A DNA stretch of 64,000 nt, from the NCBI GenBank assembly GCA_020205615.1, contig CM035165.1, forward strand, positions 29,733,544 to 29,797,543. Reading direction: 5' to 3'. The position numbers and the translations under genes are program-made. Below the pieces are notes generated by a model. That model did not search any database. It saw only the letters and a program-made list of their open reading frames with translations, and was not told the DNA's origin. Source of the stretch: Panax quinquefolius. Taxonomy: Eukaryota; Streptophyta; Magnoliopsida; Apiales; Araliaceae. Positions 1 through 11,766 of this stretch are shown piece by piece (position 1 is the first letter of the stretch; the number at the start of each line of letters is the position of its first letter).

Positions 1-1591
1 AAGTATAGAGAGAATAGAGAGAAAGAAGAAGAGTATTTTATTCTTACTGCTGCGATATTCAATCTCTACCAAATGTAAGGGTGTTGTTATCTTTCTTATT
101 CATGAAGAAGGCTGTTGTTATTCCATTGCTTATTATTACATTGGAATAACTTTTATCTGTGGTTTACCTATACTTGGTGACATTCTTCTATTATTACATT
201 GGAACATCACATGCATGTGTTTTACAGGACTGGTTAAAATCTTTATTATTCTGTTGGAACATCACATGCGTGTGTTTTACAGGACTGGTTAAAATCTTTA
301 TTATTACATTGGAACATCACATGCATGTGTTTTTTACAGGACTGGTTAAAATCTTTATTATTACATTGGAATATCCTATGTCGTGTGTTTTACACGGATG
401 CTGGTTCCATCTTTATTATTACATTGGAACATCACATGTTTGTGTGAATTTCACGACACTGGTTAGATTATTTATTATTACATTGGAATAACTTTTATGC
501 ATGCGATCTATCGCATGCATGGTGATTTCTTTTGTTATTCCATTCTTTATTATACCCGGTTGGTTAAAACTTTGACTTCTATACTCCATGAAATTAGTGG
601 AATATCCTTGATATTTGCGTTTCATCCGATATCTTTTCATGAAAATATTCTTACGATCATTCTTGAATTTTACTCTACAAAAGCAGTATCATATTGATAA
701 TTTGGGCGTTAATAATTCTGGATAAAATAATTCTTGAACTTGTTTTATTGAATTCTTATATCATTGTCATCATCCTCATGTTTATATTTTTTTTAAAGTC
801 ATACGTGGCTTTGTAGTGCATAGATGGACTTGGTATGATTATGATGAGAGACTATTCGGTGTAATCATGGTAGTAATGTTACAAATGATGTGGTAAAAAT
901 CCTCGATGGTAGTAGTGCATTGATGGGACGATTGTTGGCATGATCATGACCATTAATGAATACACAAATATTCTTGGCGTAGTGCATGAATAATTGTGGT
1001 CGTGATCTTAAAGAATATCCTTGGTAGTAGTGCGAGGGGTGATTCGATGATGTGGAATATTTATTAAAGTGAGTCTCAAATTTATAAGCGATGATGAAAA
1101 ACCTTTTAAAATCTAAAAGATAGTAGACTTTATTTTCTACTTGACTCTTTTAATGGATTGCATATTAAAGCTGCAGATTAAAGCGGTTATCTATTGTATT
1201 TTATCGGTTTAACATTATTGAAGACTATTGATAATTTATTACGCATTATCTTAGTCATAATATTTCTTCTTGGGCTAGTTGAGCTCACCCTTTCTTTTCT
1301 TTATTCTCTTGAGGAAATGATAATATAAATTTGGGACGAGTCGGGAAGCAGTGATGGTCACGAAGATAGCATTAGTAGTCCTCACTATTACGTAAAATAG
1401 TGTGATAATAATTGTAATGAGGACTTTTTGTTTGAGTTTGTATAATATCTAGTAGAGCGATATTTGTATTTAAACTCACGGTTTATGTCGTATTATGCTG
1501 CAAGCAGTTATGTTAATAAGTTGTATTTAAATTACATACCATGTAAGTGGCGACCCAAGATGGGTGATGTATACCTAATTTTGGGGCGTCA
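1..1591 (+). mobile_element. Ty3/gypsy LTR, 3' part (family A), cut by window edge
   Basis: This is non-coding LTR sequence that matches, block by block, the 3' half of the LTR at 59277-62101. Shared blocks in order are the purine-rich GAGAGAAAGAAGAAGAG leader, a ~57-bp tandem array (about 120-495), the block around TCATTGTCATCATCCTCATG, a second array of GTAGTGCA motifs (about 800-1050), the GCTAGTTGAGCTCACCCTTT block, and the terminal GTGATGTATACC block ending GGGGCGTCA at 1591. The 5' half lies outside the window. Short open frames inside it are translated repeat units, not genes. Confidence 0.85.
120..495 (+). repeat. ~57-bp tandem array inside LTR
   Basis: About six degenerate units share TTTATTATTACATTGGAA, then a CATGCATGTG-like core, TTTTACAGGACTGGTTA and AAATC. 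The same array occurs at the same relative position in every family A LTR of the window, on the minus strand near 7140-7400, 39440-39680 and 41320-41560, and on the plus strand near 53020-53370 and 60620-61025. Confidence 0.85.
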
Positions 1592-1929
1592 TTCAAATTT
1601 GAATTGGAGTTTATTAAGGAAGGTTGGTATTCTAAGAAATATGTTTTGGTTTTAAAATGTCCATCTATTAAGGAAACATGTATTAATGGATCTTTAACAA
1701 ATCCTTTCAATCTCCTTTAATCAAGTTTAAAATATGTTATCTGTTAGTTTGGGATATGATATCTATTTGTTACATGTTGAATATCATTTTGGACTTATTT
1801 ATTTATTTCTTGTTAGATATTATATCTGACTTCTTTGTTTCCCTATTTGTTATGGAAATCTTATACACATATATTTAGGGGGAGCATATAAACGGGATAA
1901 TATTTTGTCATCATCAAAAAGGGGGAGAA
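1592..1929 (+). mobile_element. 3' end of a Ty1/copia-type element with polypurine tract
   Basis: This is AT-rich and non-coding. At 1900-1929 it carries GTCATCATCAAAAAGGGGGA followed by GAA, the polypurine-tract context seen directly before the 3' LTR in many plant Ty1/copia elements. The following TGTTGG at 1930 would then be the LTR start. No reverse transcriptase or integrase is readable upstream because a gypsy LTR adjoins at 1591. Confidence 0.6.
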
Positions 1930-2668
1930 TGTTGGTATTTATAATTTTAATGATGTCAAATATTATTAAATAGATTTATGTTATTAATTGTTTTTCCAGC
2001 TGGCCCAAATTTGGTTCATCTATTCTACAGAGTATTTCGTGGGTGCTAAATTTATTTAAGGATTTTCTCTTGCTTAGTGGAGCCCACAACAATTAGTGAT
2101 ATTTTGGTATTCTATTTTGAAAAGGAGTCTTTCAGAAGCTTTTCCTTATTTGGTAGGATCCACAATAGTTAGTGACTATATAAGGAGTCTTCATATGCTT
2201 TTTAACAACTGGGTCTTATCTTATCTCTTTGTTGCTCCTGTTTAAAATAGTTAACTGTGTATAAGAATTTTGTTCCTTTATTTCAGCTATTCCAAATTCA
2301 AATAACTGGCGCAGGTTACTTCTTATTTTTTGGTTATACAAAATTGCTGAAATCATGGATGGTTTCTAACGGGACTGAGATTTCTTAGCTAACATCTTTT
2401 TTAGCCGTTGCTTGTCTTGTTATATATACTCCTTCTGAACAAGACAGAACTCTGAACCTGCAATCAAGTTGATATACTACATCAGAGCACTTTAATTAAT
2501 TTATTCCAGCCATTTATTGTAATCTGTTATATTCTTTTGTGCTGGAAATTTGTTTAACCTTCCAAACTCATTCATTGTAAACCAAAGTACTCAAGCATAG
2601 TTTTGGCTTGAGGTTTTCTGTTTTAGTTAGTCTGTTAAAAGAAGGATGTTAGTTCCTAGTTGGCACAA
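1930..2668 (+). mobile_element. Ty1/copia-type LTR relic
   Basis: It starts TGTTGGTATTTATAATTTTA directly after a polypurine tract, and a plausible end is TTGGCACA near 2668. Internal TATA-like and pyrimidine-rich stretches fit an LTR, and no coding frame is visible. The right boundary is uncertain because no second LTR of the same element is in view. The sequence just beyond has CTAGAA, a run of G, then GTGAATAGATATTT, a motif that recurs inverted near 11,100. Confidence 0.5.
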
Positions 2669-3746
2669 TAGTTATCTAGAAGGGGGGGGGGTGAATAGAT
2701 ATTTAAAAATCTTTTCGTTTTAAACTTGTTCTTTGATAATGATTAAAACTTAGCGGAATAAATGTTTGTTTTAATCTTCTTTACCAAGCAATGGAGTAAT
2801 GAGGGTGAGGCAGTTATGGCAGTTATAACAGATATAGCAGTTATGATATGAATGTAAATGACATAGTCGTTTTTAAGTGGTTCAGAGCACTTAAAGCTCC
2901 TAGTCCACTCTTCTACTCAATGAGTAGGATATCCATTAAGGATGTCGGCCATAACTCTGAATCACACTGATTCCTTCTAGACCGGTGAGCCCAGGAACTT
3001 CTTAGTTCACTCTTGAACTCTTCAAGTCCAAAGAGACTTAGTACTCTTCTTGATTGGTTGATAATGTTGTGTTCTTGATGGTTGCTACTTGTTTGTGTAA
3101 GCACTTGTTCTAAAGAAGCTGAGTAGTGAGCAAGCTTTTTGCGATATTTCGGATCGTAGAGTTGAGCTTGAGAGAGATGTTCACGTCGTTTGTTCAATGC
3201 TTGCTTGATTCTCTCTCATCATCCGATCTGCGTATATGTGATCTTGAAAACTATCCGTTGGATTCATCCGTTGAGGCATTAAATGCATTTGACTTTTTAC
3301 GATCTTTGATGGAGATATTTACGCACATCTTTCAAAGCGTGATTACGCACACCGACACGTAGATCGCTTTCTCACCTAACACACGAAAAGGTGTTTTGTC
3401 CCTCTTACCCATGGTATTATCCTTAGCTTCTTCAATACGCTTCTTTGTTGCATACTAAGGATATTTCATATACTCTTGGGTGATGAGTACTGCGGCGTCT
3501 AGAATCCATTTTCATATGTTGAAATCTACCTTTACACAAATTATGAGGCTCGGCGCTTTTTCGACATAAAACGGATGCTCGATCATGACACTCTACGATT
3601 TAGATCGTAGTGACTTGTTGCTTGGTGCTTGATACGATGCTATCATTTTAGAACACACTACGATTTCTCTTAAACCCTTGCACACTACGATCTTTACTTT
3701 ACTTGAATAGTGCCATAGTATCGTAAATTCGTGCTTCATTTGTTGA
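2669..3746. mobile_element. Non-coding retroelement leader or internal relic with CTACGAT motifs
   Basis: No credible gene is present. The first ~400 bp (2677-3060) is an inverted relative of about 10640-11135: both carry the G-run plus GTGAATAGATATTT and a 'guggttcAGAGcactta'-like block (AAGTGGTTCAGAGCACTTAA here). The rest is rich in the short motif CTACGAT, for example near 3592, 3657 and 3688, the complement of the CGTAGAG motif that crowds 9580-10170. This is probably the internal region of a non-autonomous or decayed element. Confidence 0.45.
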
Positions 3747-5713
3747 AGAAAATCAATATCATTCTAAAAAATAATATCCCCACCTCGAAGAATCATTGGA
3801 AGGAAGGTGGGAAGTGATCTTTACTACGTTCGAGAGCACGCATCACGATCGTTGACTTGTAAACTCCATGTTTCCTTCACACTACGATCGTGGAGTTGGC
3901 TCGCGGCAAGAACGTTGGGACCACTTTCTACGATTTCACGTATTGTAGAGTCCTTTCATGGCGAGGCACACTCGATCTTTGAAGCTCGTTTACGCCTTGA
4001 CTTACGCAATGTTGATCGATGATACTATGATTTCTTGAACCCTATCTATTACATCTCAAGATCAACCTAACTTGACTTTGATCTTTCTAGCTATACATTC
4101 TATTAGGCAAGAAGTTCTTGAAATACGTCAGGAGAATGATACACGTTAAGAGATCTTAGATCGACCTAACAAATTTGATCTATCACTAAGTCCTTGAAGA
4201 AATAATATCATTTGAAAAATAATAACCTCGAAGAATCCATGCTCAATTTGATCCGAATGAAACTTATCTTGAATAGCAACTCCTCGGGAGTATCTAAATA
4301 CTCACAAAATACGCTCGATAATATAGAGAAGAAGAAAACTTTGTTTCGGTGACCTCATTTATAGGAAAATGTTAGCCGCCAGCATCAACTTGACACTTGC
4401 TACGATGGCTTTACCTGCTACTATTACCACTCCACATTCATTTGAAATAAAATTCAGCACATTTTTTCACCAACCACAAGTAGGGCCCTTCGAATTTTCC
4501 ACCAAAATCAATTATAAACCTAATTTTGAATCAAGCACCTCTTAAAATTCACAACAAATCATTCGTGCATTTTAACGGGTTCAAAATTTGTGGACATATA
4601 CTTTCAACTTATGTATGTATAACATACCCAAAATTACCACAATCAGCGGTCGGATTAAAAATTATAACCCCGCAATATATCTCAAAACCCCTGATTTAAT
4701 TTTTAATACCTCGAACTGTAAAATCTTGATAAAACACACCTTTCCAACAATAATTTCTTCATTTATAACCACATAAATAAATCCATCATTTATATCCACA
4801 TAAAATAAATATTTCTTTATCATATGAATCAATAATTAATTATTCACAAATAATATTTCTGAGAATCACAATTATAATGACGGTAGTTCCGGGGAAAGAG
4901 GGGGCTTTCAGATAAGATTTCTTACGCTAACCGCAATTAGGTGACCAAACCTCTCTTGGCGAGAACTTTCTAGACATTGCCAATAATGCTATCTAATAAT
5001 ATTATTCAAATAATATGAATTATTGATCACGATAATGGAGATAATGTGCGTTGACAATTATTGAACAACAATAATATAAAATATCAAGCCTTGTAATTAT
5101 TGAATCAATAAAATAAAATAATGATCAATAATTCAACAATGCTTGTAATACTGCTGATAACTCTTGTCTGACCACACGCGTATTCGCGTATTTTAACCAG
5201 CCGGGTATTCCAACTTGATCTTAATTCGGGAATAACCATTTACCGTTATTTTAACCAACTTATATTTGTCGTTTCTTCCAATCGATTTCCGTTATGGGGC
5301 CCCACATGCATTTTGCTGTCCGTCGATGAATATTCTTCTAAAGCGATACGAATATTCCACGACCAAACGTAATATTTCAAAAAAATGAATATTTTATAAC
5401 CACTTGCTTATTTTGAAATATTTTCGTATTTAACCTATAACTATCCACGTTAATCAAATCAACCCTTACTATTTCAAAATAATAAATAAAAAAAATTCTT
5501 TTATTTAAAAAATTTCGGTCTTACGTTTACGTTTACGCCTTGATACGCAATGTTGATCGGATGATACACATGATTTCTTGAACCCTATCTATTACATCTC
5601 AAGATCAACTAATGACTTTGATCTTTCTAGCTATACATTCTATTACAGTAACGATACATCGCGTTAAGATCTTAGATCAACCTAACAAATTTGATCTATC
5701 ACTAAGTCCTTGT
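3747..5713 (-). mobile_element. Rearranged gypsy LTR fragment (family B, reverse) flanked by a ~200-bp duplication
   Basis: 4198-5525 is the reverse complement of the first ~1.4 kb of the LTR at 50278-52929: it ends in the complement of GTAAGACC, and the CTATAAAT-like TATA block falls near 4363. A 70-bp piece of the same LTR also sits at 3747-3815. The non-LTR block 3987-4197 (from TTTACGCCTTGACTTACGCA to ATCACTAAGTCCTTG) is repeated directly at 5527-5713. The structure suggests a rearrangement during or after insertion, not a clean integration. Confidence 0.65.
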
Positions 5714-6036
5714 ACATATCTTACTTGGAAAGAACTTTACAAATAATCATGAGCATATACATTAAAATATCAAATCATAATATGCATTCTCCCAACAAAG
5801 GCTTGAAAGGTCTCAGATGTGAGAAGAGGTGCAGAGGTGTACAAGTTGCAGAGGTCCAAAAAGGGGGCATAGGTGTCCAACATCAGATTTGAAGATTCTT
5901 TGTAACAGGGAGTAATTTTTGTATTGAGGTTTAAATAGTAATAAAAAGAGTCTCTAATCCTAGTTGGGATTGGACGTGGATTACGCCACTAGGTAGAGGA
6001 TAGGGGTTGAACCAAGTAAAAATCTTGGTGTCCTTA
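5714..6036 (+). mobile_element. Ty1/copia-type LTR, left part, split by a gypsy solo LTR
   Basis: It shares a long block with 48145-48360: CAGAGGTGTCCAA, GTAACAGGGAGT, CAATCCTAGTTGGGATTGGA, CGTGGATTA and AAAAATCTTGGTGT. Its continuation resumes after the inserted solo LTR at 8974, so the two halves read through as one copia-type LTR. Confidence 0.65.
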
Positions 6037-8973
6037 TGTGACGCCCCCAAAACAGGTATACATCACATATTCTGAGTCGTCAAATACATGGTATAGAATA
6101 CAAATACAACTTAATTATACAACTGTCGTGTAAAGTACAACAAAACATAAACTGTGAGTTTTAATACAAATATTATCGCCTAGACAATATACAAACTCAA
6201 ATTCAATATTATTACATTTATTTTCCACTATTTCACAGAATAGTGAGGACTACTAATGCTATCATCTGGTCCGTCACTCCATTTCCCGATTAGTCCCTGC
6301 TACGTTCTCATTTCCTGAAGAGAACAATAAAAGTAAAAGGGTAAGCTCAACTAGCCCAGTAGGAAATATTATGACTAAGATAATGCAGAATATATTATCG
6401 TTAGCCTTCAACAGTGTTAAACTGATACAATATAACAACCATCAAGTTTAACTGCAGAGGAACAAGCAATCCATTAAACGAGTTAAGTAGAGAATAAAAT
6501 CTACTATCTTTTATGATTTAAAAGCTTTTTCATCACTTTTATCGCTGGGACTCAGCTTAATAAATAATCCACATCATTGAATCACTCCTGCACTACGGCC
6601 AAGGATATTCTTTAGTATCACGACCACAATTATCCATGCACTATGGGCCAAGAATATTTATGTATTCAATAATGGTCATGATCATGCCAACAACTGTCCA
6701 TCAATGCACTACGGGTCAATGAGGACTTTTTCCATATCATTTGTAACATTGCGGTCATTATTACACCGAATAATCCCTGGTCATAATCATACCAAGTCCA
6801 TCTATGTACAATAGGCCACAGATGACTTTCAACAAAATATAAACATGAGGATGATGACAATGATATAAGAATTCAATAAAATAAGTTCAAGAATTAATTT
6901 ATTCAGGAACTAATAACGTCCAAATTGTCAACATGATCTTCGCTTTGTAGAGTAAAATTCAAGAATGCTCGGAAGAATATTTCCATGAAAAGATATCTTT
7001 GGAAGAAGTTTAAATATCAAGGATATTCCACTAATTTCATGGAGTATAGAAGTTAAAACTTTAACCAACCGAGTATAACAAGGAATGGAATAACAAAAGA
7101 AATCACCAGGCATGCGATAGATCGCAGACAGCGGAGTTATTCCAATGTAATAATAAATAACGGAATTAGGTCCCGGCGTAAAACGCGCATGAGCGAGGAT
7201 ATTCAATGTAATAATAAAGACGGAATCAGTCCCACAGAAACGCACAAATAGGATATTCCAATGTAATAATAAAGATGAAATCGAAGTCCCAGCATAAAAC
7301 GCGTGCATGGATATTCCAATGTAATAATAAAGACTAACCAGTCCGGTAGTAACGCATGCATGAGCAGGATGTTCCAACAGAATGATAAAGAATGGAACAA
7401 CAGAAGAATTTCATCAAGTATAGGGTAGCCCGCGTATACAGGTTATTCCAATATAATAATAAAGAATTGAATAACAGAAGTTCTCTTCATGGATAAGAAA
7501 GAAATAATACTCCCTACTTTGGAAAAACTAGATACTGGAATAGTGAGGTAGCAGACTTCTCTTCTTCTTTTTCTCTATAATTTCTCTCTATAGTAATCGC
7601 TCTAAAGCTTTTGTGAATTGGTGAGAAATGAAGGAAGAATGAGCTTCTATTTATAGAAAAATATAGTTTCAATAATTGCACGTTTTGGGGCTCGAAAAAT
7701 TACAATACAATACCTCCAACTTTTCTTTCATTTTTAATTTAGTCCTGCAAGTATTATCAATCTTGCAGAACCTCCCCTAATAGTAAATAATGTGAATCAA
7801 TAGTTCAGTCTTGTGAATCAATAGTATAATCATGTGAAAAATACGAATTACAGTATAGTACCTCCATCTATACCTCCATTTTTAACTTAGTCATGCATGT
7901 ATTATCAATCTTGCACCAACTCCCCTAATAGTAAATAATGTGATTCAATAGTACACATATGTGAACAAATAGTTATATAAGCATGTGAATTAGTAGTAAT
8001 TAATTGCTCATTTATCCGATAAATTACCCGATTTATCAATATAACCCCTAGACATCAATTATCATCGGAATAAATGTCGATTTTCACTAACACAAACAAT
8101 TCCAACTTAATGAAACTATTTTTATCAAAAATATAAATTTTGAAATTTCAAAGTTTGACTTTTCTCGAAAAAGTCAACTGTTGACTTTTTGACCAAATAG
8201 TGAATCCCGAAAAATGTTGTGTTTATAGACTAGTTTTACTAATTTCGTCATTTCGGACTCAAATATCACGTCCGCGTCTCCAAATTCAACTCCGAACAAC
8301 ATTCATCATTAATATTATAACTCACAATATTTATCAACCGTGTCGTTCCCGGGAAAGAGGGCTTTCAATAAGGATTTCTCCCTATGGCGGTATGATTAGG
8401 TGACCAAACCTCTCCTCGATGAACTTCAAGACATTGTAAATATTGCAATTTAATAATATGAATAACTTTGTCGTCTCAATTATTGATTTAATAAAATAAC
8501 ATATTATGCGGATGATACTACGACAATAATCGAATCAATAATATGAGAGAGATATGATGCAAAGAATTCTTGTAGTAATAATTGAGTATAACCGAGTGAC
8601 TTCTCACGTAAGCATCAATAATCAATACCGTGTGCTACTTATGCAACCACGCAGCGTATTCGTATTTTTTACTAAGGGTAGTTCAACAGTTAACAGTAAA
8701 ACTTTACCGTTATTTTCATAAAGTATTTTTGTCATTTTCTCAATCCGACAATAATTTCGTTGTGGGGGTCCACCAATGATTGTGCCATTGTACGAATATT
8801 CCCTGTTAAAATGAATATTCTCCGACCAATCGAATATTATATAACAACTTGCGTACTTTGCAAAATTTGTAAATATTATCCACAACTATAACATTATATC
8901 AAATTCACACCATAATATTCAAAAATATATTTCGAGAAAATTTAATCTTTATTCAAAAAGTTGGGGTCTTACA
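6037..8973 (-). mobile_element. Solo LTR, Ty3/gypsy family A, TSD CCTTA
   Basis: This is a complete LTR of 2,937 bp in reverse orientation. The left edge is TGTGACGCCCCCAAAAC, the complement of the usual LTR 3' end, and the right edge is GTTGGGGTCTTACA, the complement of the TGTAAGACCCC LTR start. The 5-bp target duplication CCTTA is exact at 6032-6036 and 8974-8978. No internal domain is attached, so this is a solo LTR left by LTR-LTR recombination. A TATA block lies near 7650, and the ~57-bp array lies at about 7140-7400. Confidence 0.93.
7140..7400 (-). repeat. ~57-bp LTR array, reverse copy
   Basis: Four to five units of GATATTCCAATGTAATAATAA followed by a GCGCATGA-like core and a GGAATCAGTCCC-like segment. 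The open frames across it on the minus strand encode only the repeated translation of this array. Confidence 0.8.
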
Positions 8974-9237
8974 CCTTACGTTTCTTCAATTCTACTTTCT
9001 GTTTGTTTAATTTTTGGGTACTTTGCTTTATTAGTTTGAAGTTATACGAATCCAGACACTAAAGCAGACATGTATAGCTGTCTGATAATATTGAACGAAG
9101 AACATAAGTTTAAGCAGACACTAAAGCAGACAGGTGTAGCTGTCTGAATTAAACCTGTAGCAGATAATTTAAAAAAGTTTTCACTGTTTATCACTTTTAG
9201 CATAAACACCTATTCACCCCCCCTCTAGGTGTGCGTA
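8974..9237 (+). mobile_element. Ty1/copia-type LTR, right part
   Basis: This continues the copia-type LTR interrupted at 6036. It parallels 48350-48590, with an internal near-direct repeat around CACTAAAGCAGACA and TAGCTGTCTGA, and ends with CACCTATTCACCCCCCC then CTCTAGGTGTGC. ACACCTA and TAGGTGT around the C-run form a short inverted repeat. Confidence 0.6.
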
Positions 9238-9249
9238 TTTACTGAATTA

Positions 9250-9560
9250 CAAGGTTAATCTTATTGAATTGATCTAATAAATTGTTAATATGTGATTTGA
9301 TGATTAATGTATATTTGTACTAGTAAATTTTATAAAGTCCTTAACGATGTTATGTTGTACAATGACTTAGAATAGAAAAATTAAATATGGTAGATTGATC
9401 TTATTGAATTACTTTTATTGTTAGAGTTTAATGATGAATATAATTAATGTATGTGTACCCATAAGCTTTGTAAAGTCCCTATCTGAGATACATTTGTACA
9501 AGGACTTAGAATAGAAAGAACAAGGTTGTTAGATTGATCTTATTGATGTTATATGTTGAA
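9250..9560 (+). repeat. ~140-bp tandem repeat, two and a half units
   Basis: Units begin near 9255, 9396 and 9534 with the shared start ATCTTATTGA. Each unit contains a TTAATGTATAT-like segment, GTAAAGTCC-like, GTACAA-like and GACTTAGAATAGAAA. Units are diverged and no open frame runs through them. Confidence 0.7.
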
Positions 9561-9579
9561 TAGTTAATAGGTCACAATT

Positions 9580-10170
9580 GATCGTAGAGTCACTCTACCT
9601 ATTCGTACTGTCATTATGGATTGTAGGGTTAACTCATCATTTGTAGTGCATCAGATGTTCGATCACTGAGCTCTCACATTGGTCATAAAGAACATAATCG
9701 CTTATAAAGTAAACAGAGAATCGAAGAGCTAAGTAAAGATCGTATTGCAAAGACTGAACGTAGAGTGTACTCTAAAGATGATGAGTAAAGTCTAAATTGT
9801 AAAGAGTCTCAAGAATAGTTCAGTAAAGACTAGTTCGTAGAGTTACCCTGTCTGTTCATAAATGTTAAGTCAGTTCACAGAGTAATCTAGGTGTTCATAG
9901 AGCATCACTCAAGTGATCATAAGTTGCAAAGAGATAGTCAAGTCCTCAGCAGTTCGTAGAGCTATCTCTAAGTTCGTAGAGTAAAGAAGTGTTTGCAAAG
10001 TAAAAGACAAGTTCGTTGAATCTGATCAAACATCGTAGAGTGTTCATTCGTAGAGCAGACCGTAGAGCAATTCATTAAGTCAAAATCGTAGATCAAAACG
10101 TAGAGCTCAGACTCTACATTCTTCATCACTCTACTGTTGACAAAGTTCGTAGAGTGAGTCATGACTGACA
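9580..10170 (+). repeat. Region crowded with the short motif TCGTAGAG
   Basis: The core CGTAGAG appears roughly a dozen times in ~590 bp (for example near 9585, 9768, 9836, 9955, 9976, 10035, 10051, 10060, 10099 and 10150), with near-matches between them. Spacing is irregular, so this is not a simple tandem repeat. No long coding frame is present. Complementary motifs occur at 3590-3940. Confidence 0.7.
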
Positions 10171-11135
10171 AAAGTACTAACAATGGAGTGTTGCTGATTG
10201 AAGGTCTCGAGACATTCAACAAAACATCCTTTATTAGAATCGAAGTTAAAAAGTTTGTGTCTAACAACTAGTTTGTTGAAAATGACAACTACAAGGTAGT
10301 AAGATAAGGCTGCAGACTAATGTGACAGGTTCAAGCCACAAAACAAGCTGACTCAACATCATATTATGTCAACATCAAGGATTTTAGAGTATCTGATCAT
10401 TAAATGTACAAACAGACATCTTGCAACGGAAGTCTCTCTTGCAGACTATAAGAGGCTGCAAAGATTCAAATAAAAAAGAAGAAGGTTGTGAAAGTAAAGA
10501 GAAAAGCGATCAGAGTCAGCAAATATAGACAAGATCAAAAAGCCAAAGCTCTGTTAAAGTTGAAAGAATTCACTCTACGAATCTGAACAACATGTTCAAA
10601 GCTGCTAAGTACTTGAGAAGAATGAGTTTAATTGTTATCTTAGTAACACATCAAATTAACAACCATCATTCAAACAATGATTCTATTGTCTTAGTGACTT
10701 TCGTCAAAGTCTAAGTGACTTGAAAAGGTCTAAGTGACCTGGTCTGTGTGACCTTACTGAGATTAAGTGACTCGAAGGAACTTAAGTGGTTCAGTTGTAA
10801 TAGATCTGTGTGATCTGGTCTCAATGACCACATCCTTAGTGGATATTCTACTTGTTGAAGTAGCAGAGTAGACTAGGAGTTATTCAGTCTCCGAACCACT
10901 TAAAACTTGCTCGTGTCATTTACTATTGAACACTAACTGTCATATTATTTATCATGTTTGTGTGACTGAAAACCACAAGACTAAATTTAGAACTGATATT
11001 TTTCCTTAATCTTTAAAGGGTTTTTTTCCTAAGTATATTCCGTTGTGCATAATTAATCTTGATTAACTAATTATTTGGTAATACGTCTTTAAATAATCAA
11101 TTTTAAATATCTATTCAACCCCCCTTCTAAATCTC
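10171..11135 (-). mobile_element. Non-coding retroelement leader relic, inverted partner of 2677-3060
   Basis: It holds many TAAGTGAC and GTGTGACC-type motifs (10690-10830), an AGTGGTTC block and its complement GAACCACTT (10792 and 10893), and the end motif TATCTATTCAACCCCCC at about 11105. That end motif is the complement of the G-run plus GTGAATAGATA at 2677. No gene is visible. Confidence 0.5.
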
Positions 11136-11579
11136 TAATGTGTCTATGGAAAATAACAAATTATACAACCACCAATGCATTTTAAAAATCTTGATTCATA
11201 TAGAATCTAGACAAATCAATAACTAAATATAACATGACATTAAGAAATCTTATCTTGAGTCGATTCACAATAAAATTTTGTAATTTTACCAAGTTATTTT
11301 GGTTGATGACGAGTTTTGTTTTTTCAAAGTATATTACGCAACATTCTGTTTTCATAAGGAAACTTAACGTCCGTAGTTTAATACTACAGAAAGAGACTTG
11401 TAAAGAAGGGGTATTTTCAACATTTGTCCCGTCCGCAATATTAAATTACGAAATACTAGAAATTAAACTGCAAACGGGAGCTATATCAATCGTTCAATAT
11501 TCGGATGAACGCTCAAAATATGTTGTAATGCTAACCTTAAATTGACAACGTTAACTATGAATTAGTCCACATATATATA
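11136..11579. other. Intergenic, no recognised feature
   Basis: An open frame of 103 codons (11234-11545) starts with ATG but resembles no family I recognise. It has no promoter-like context and the composition of surrounding intergenic DNA. I do not call it a gene. Confidence 0.4.
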
Positions 11580-11738
11580 GGAGTTGCATCCACAACAACC
11601 GGTTACTGGGAGCACCCCCTTTTTTGGTCCCATGTTGTAGTCGCTGGAACAAAAAAAATTGTAACAAACCGCTACATGTTGTAGCGCCTGGGCCAAAAAG
11701 GGGTTGCTCCCAGCAACCGGTTGTTGTGAATGCAACCC
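11580..11738. mobile_element. Small foldback (MITE-like) element
   Basis: This is an imperfect palindrome of ~159 bp. The left arm runs GGAGTTGCATCCACAACAAC, CGGTTACTGGGAGCACCCC. The right arm carries GGGGTTGCTCCCAGCAACCG and GTTGTTGTGAATGCAACCC. A second inverted pair (CATGTTGTAG and CTACATGTTGTAG) sits in the loop. Both ends abut TATATA. Confidence 0.8.
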
Positions 11739-11766
11739 TATATATATATATATATATATATATAGA

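Noticed and set aside
159..491. Open frame of 110 codons with repeating YYYIGTSH-like text
   Set aside because: It is the translation of the ~57-bp LTR array, and equivalent frames appear in every LTR copy in other frames and strands. No gene signals are present.
120..495. CRISPR-like regular repeats
   Set aside because: Repeats are degenerate, contiguous without unique spacers, sit inside a plant LTR and recur in all copies.
6928..7400. Overlapping minus-strand frames of 149 and 65 codons
   Set aside because: Same array, reverse copy inside a solo LTR, with frames shifting between copies.
11234..11545. 103-codon frame
   Set aside because: No family resemblance, promoter or codon signal. 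It lies between retroelement relics.
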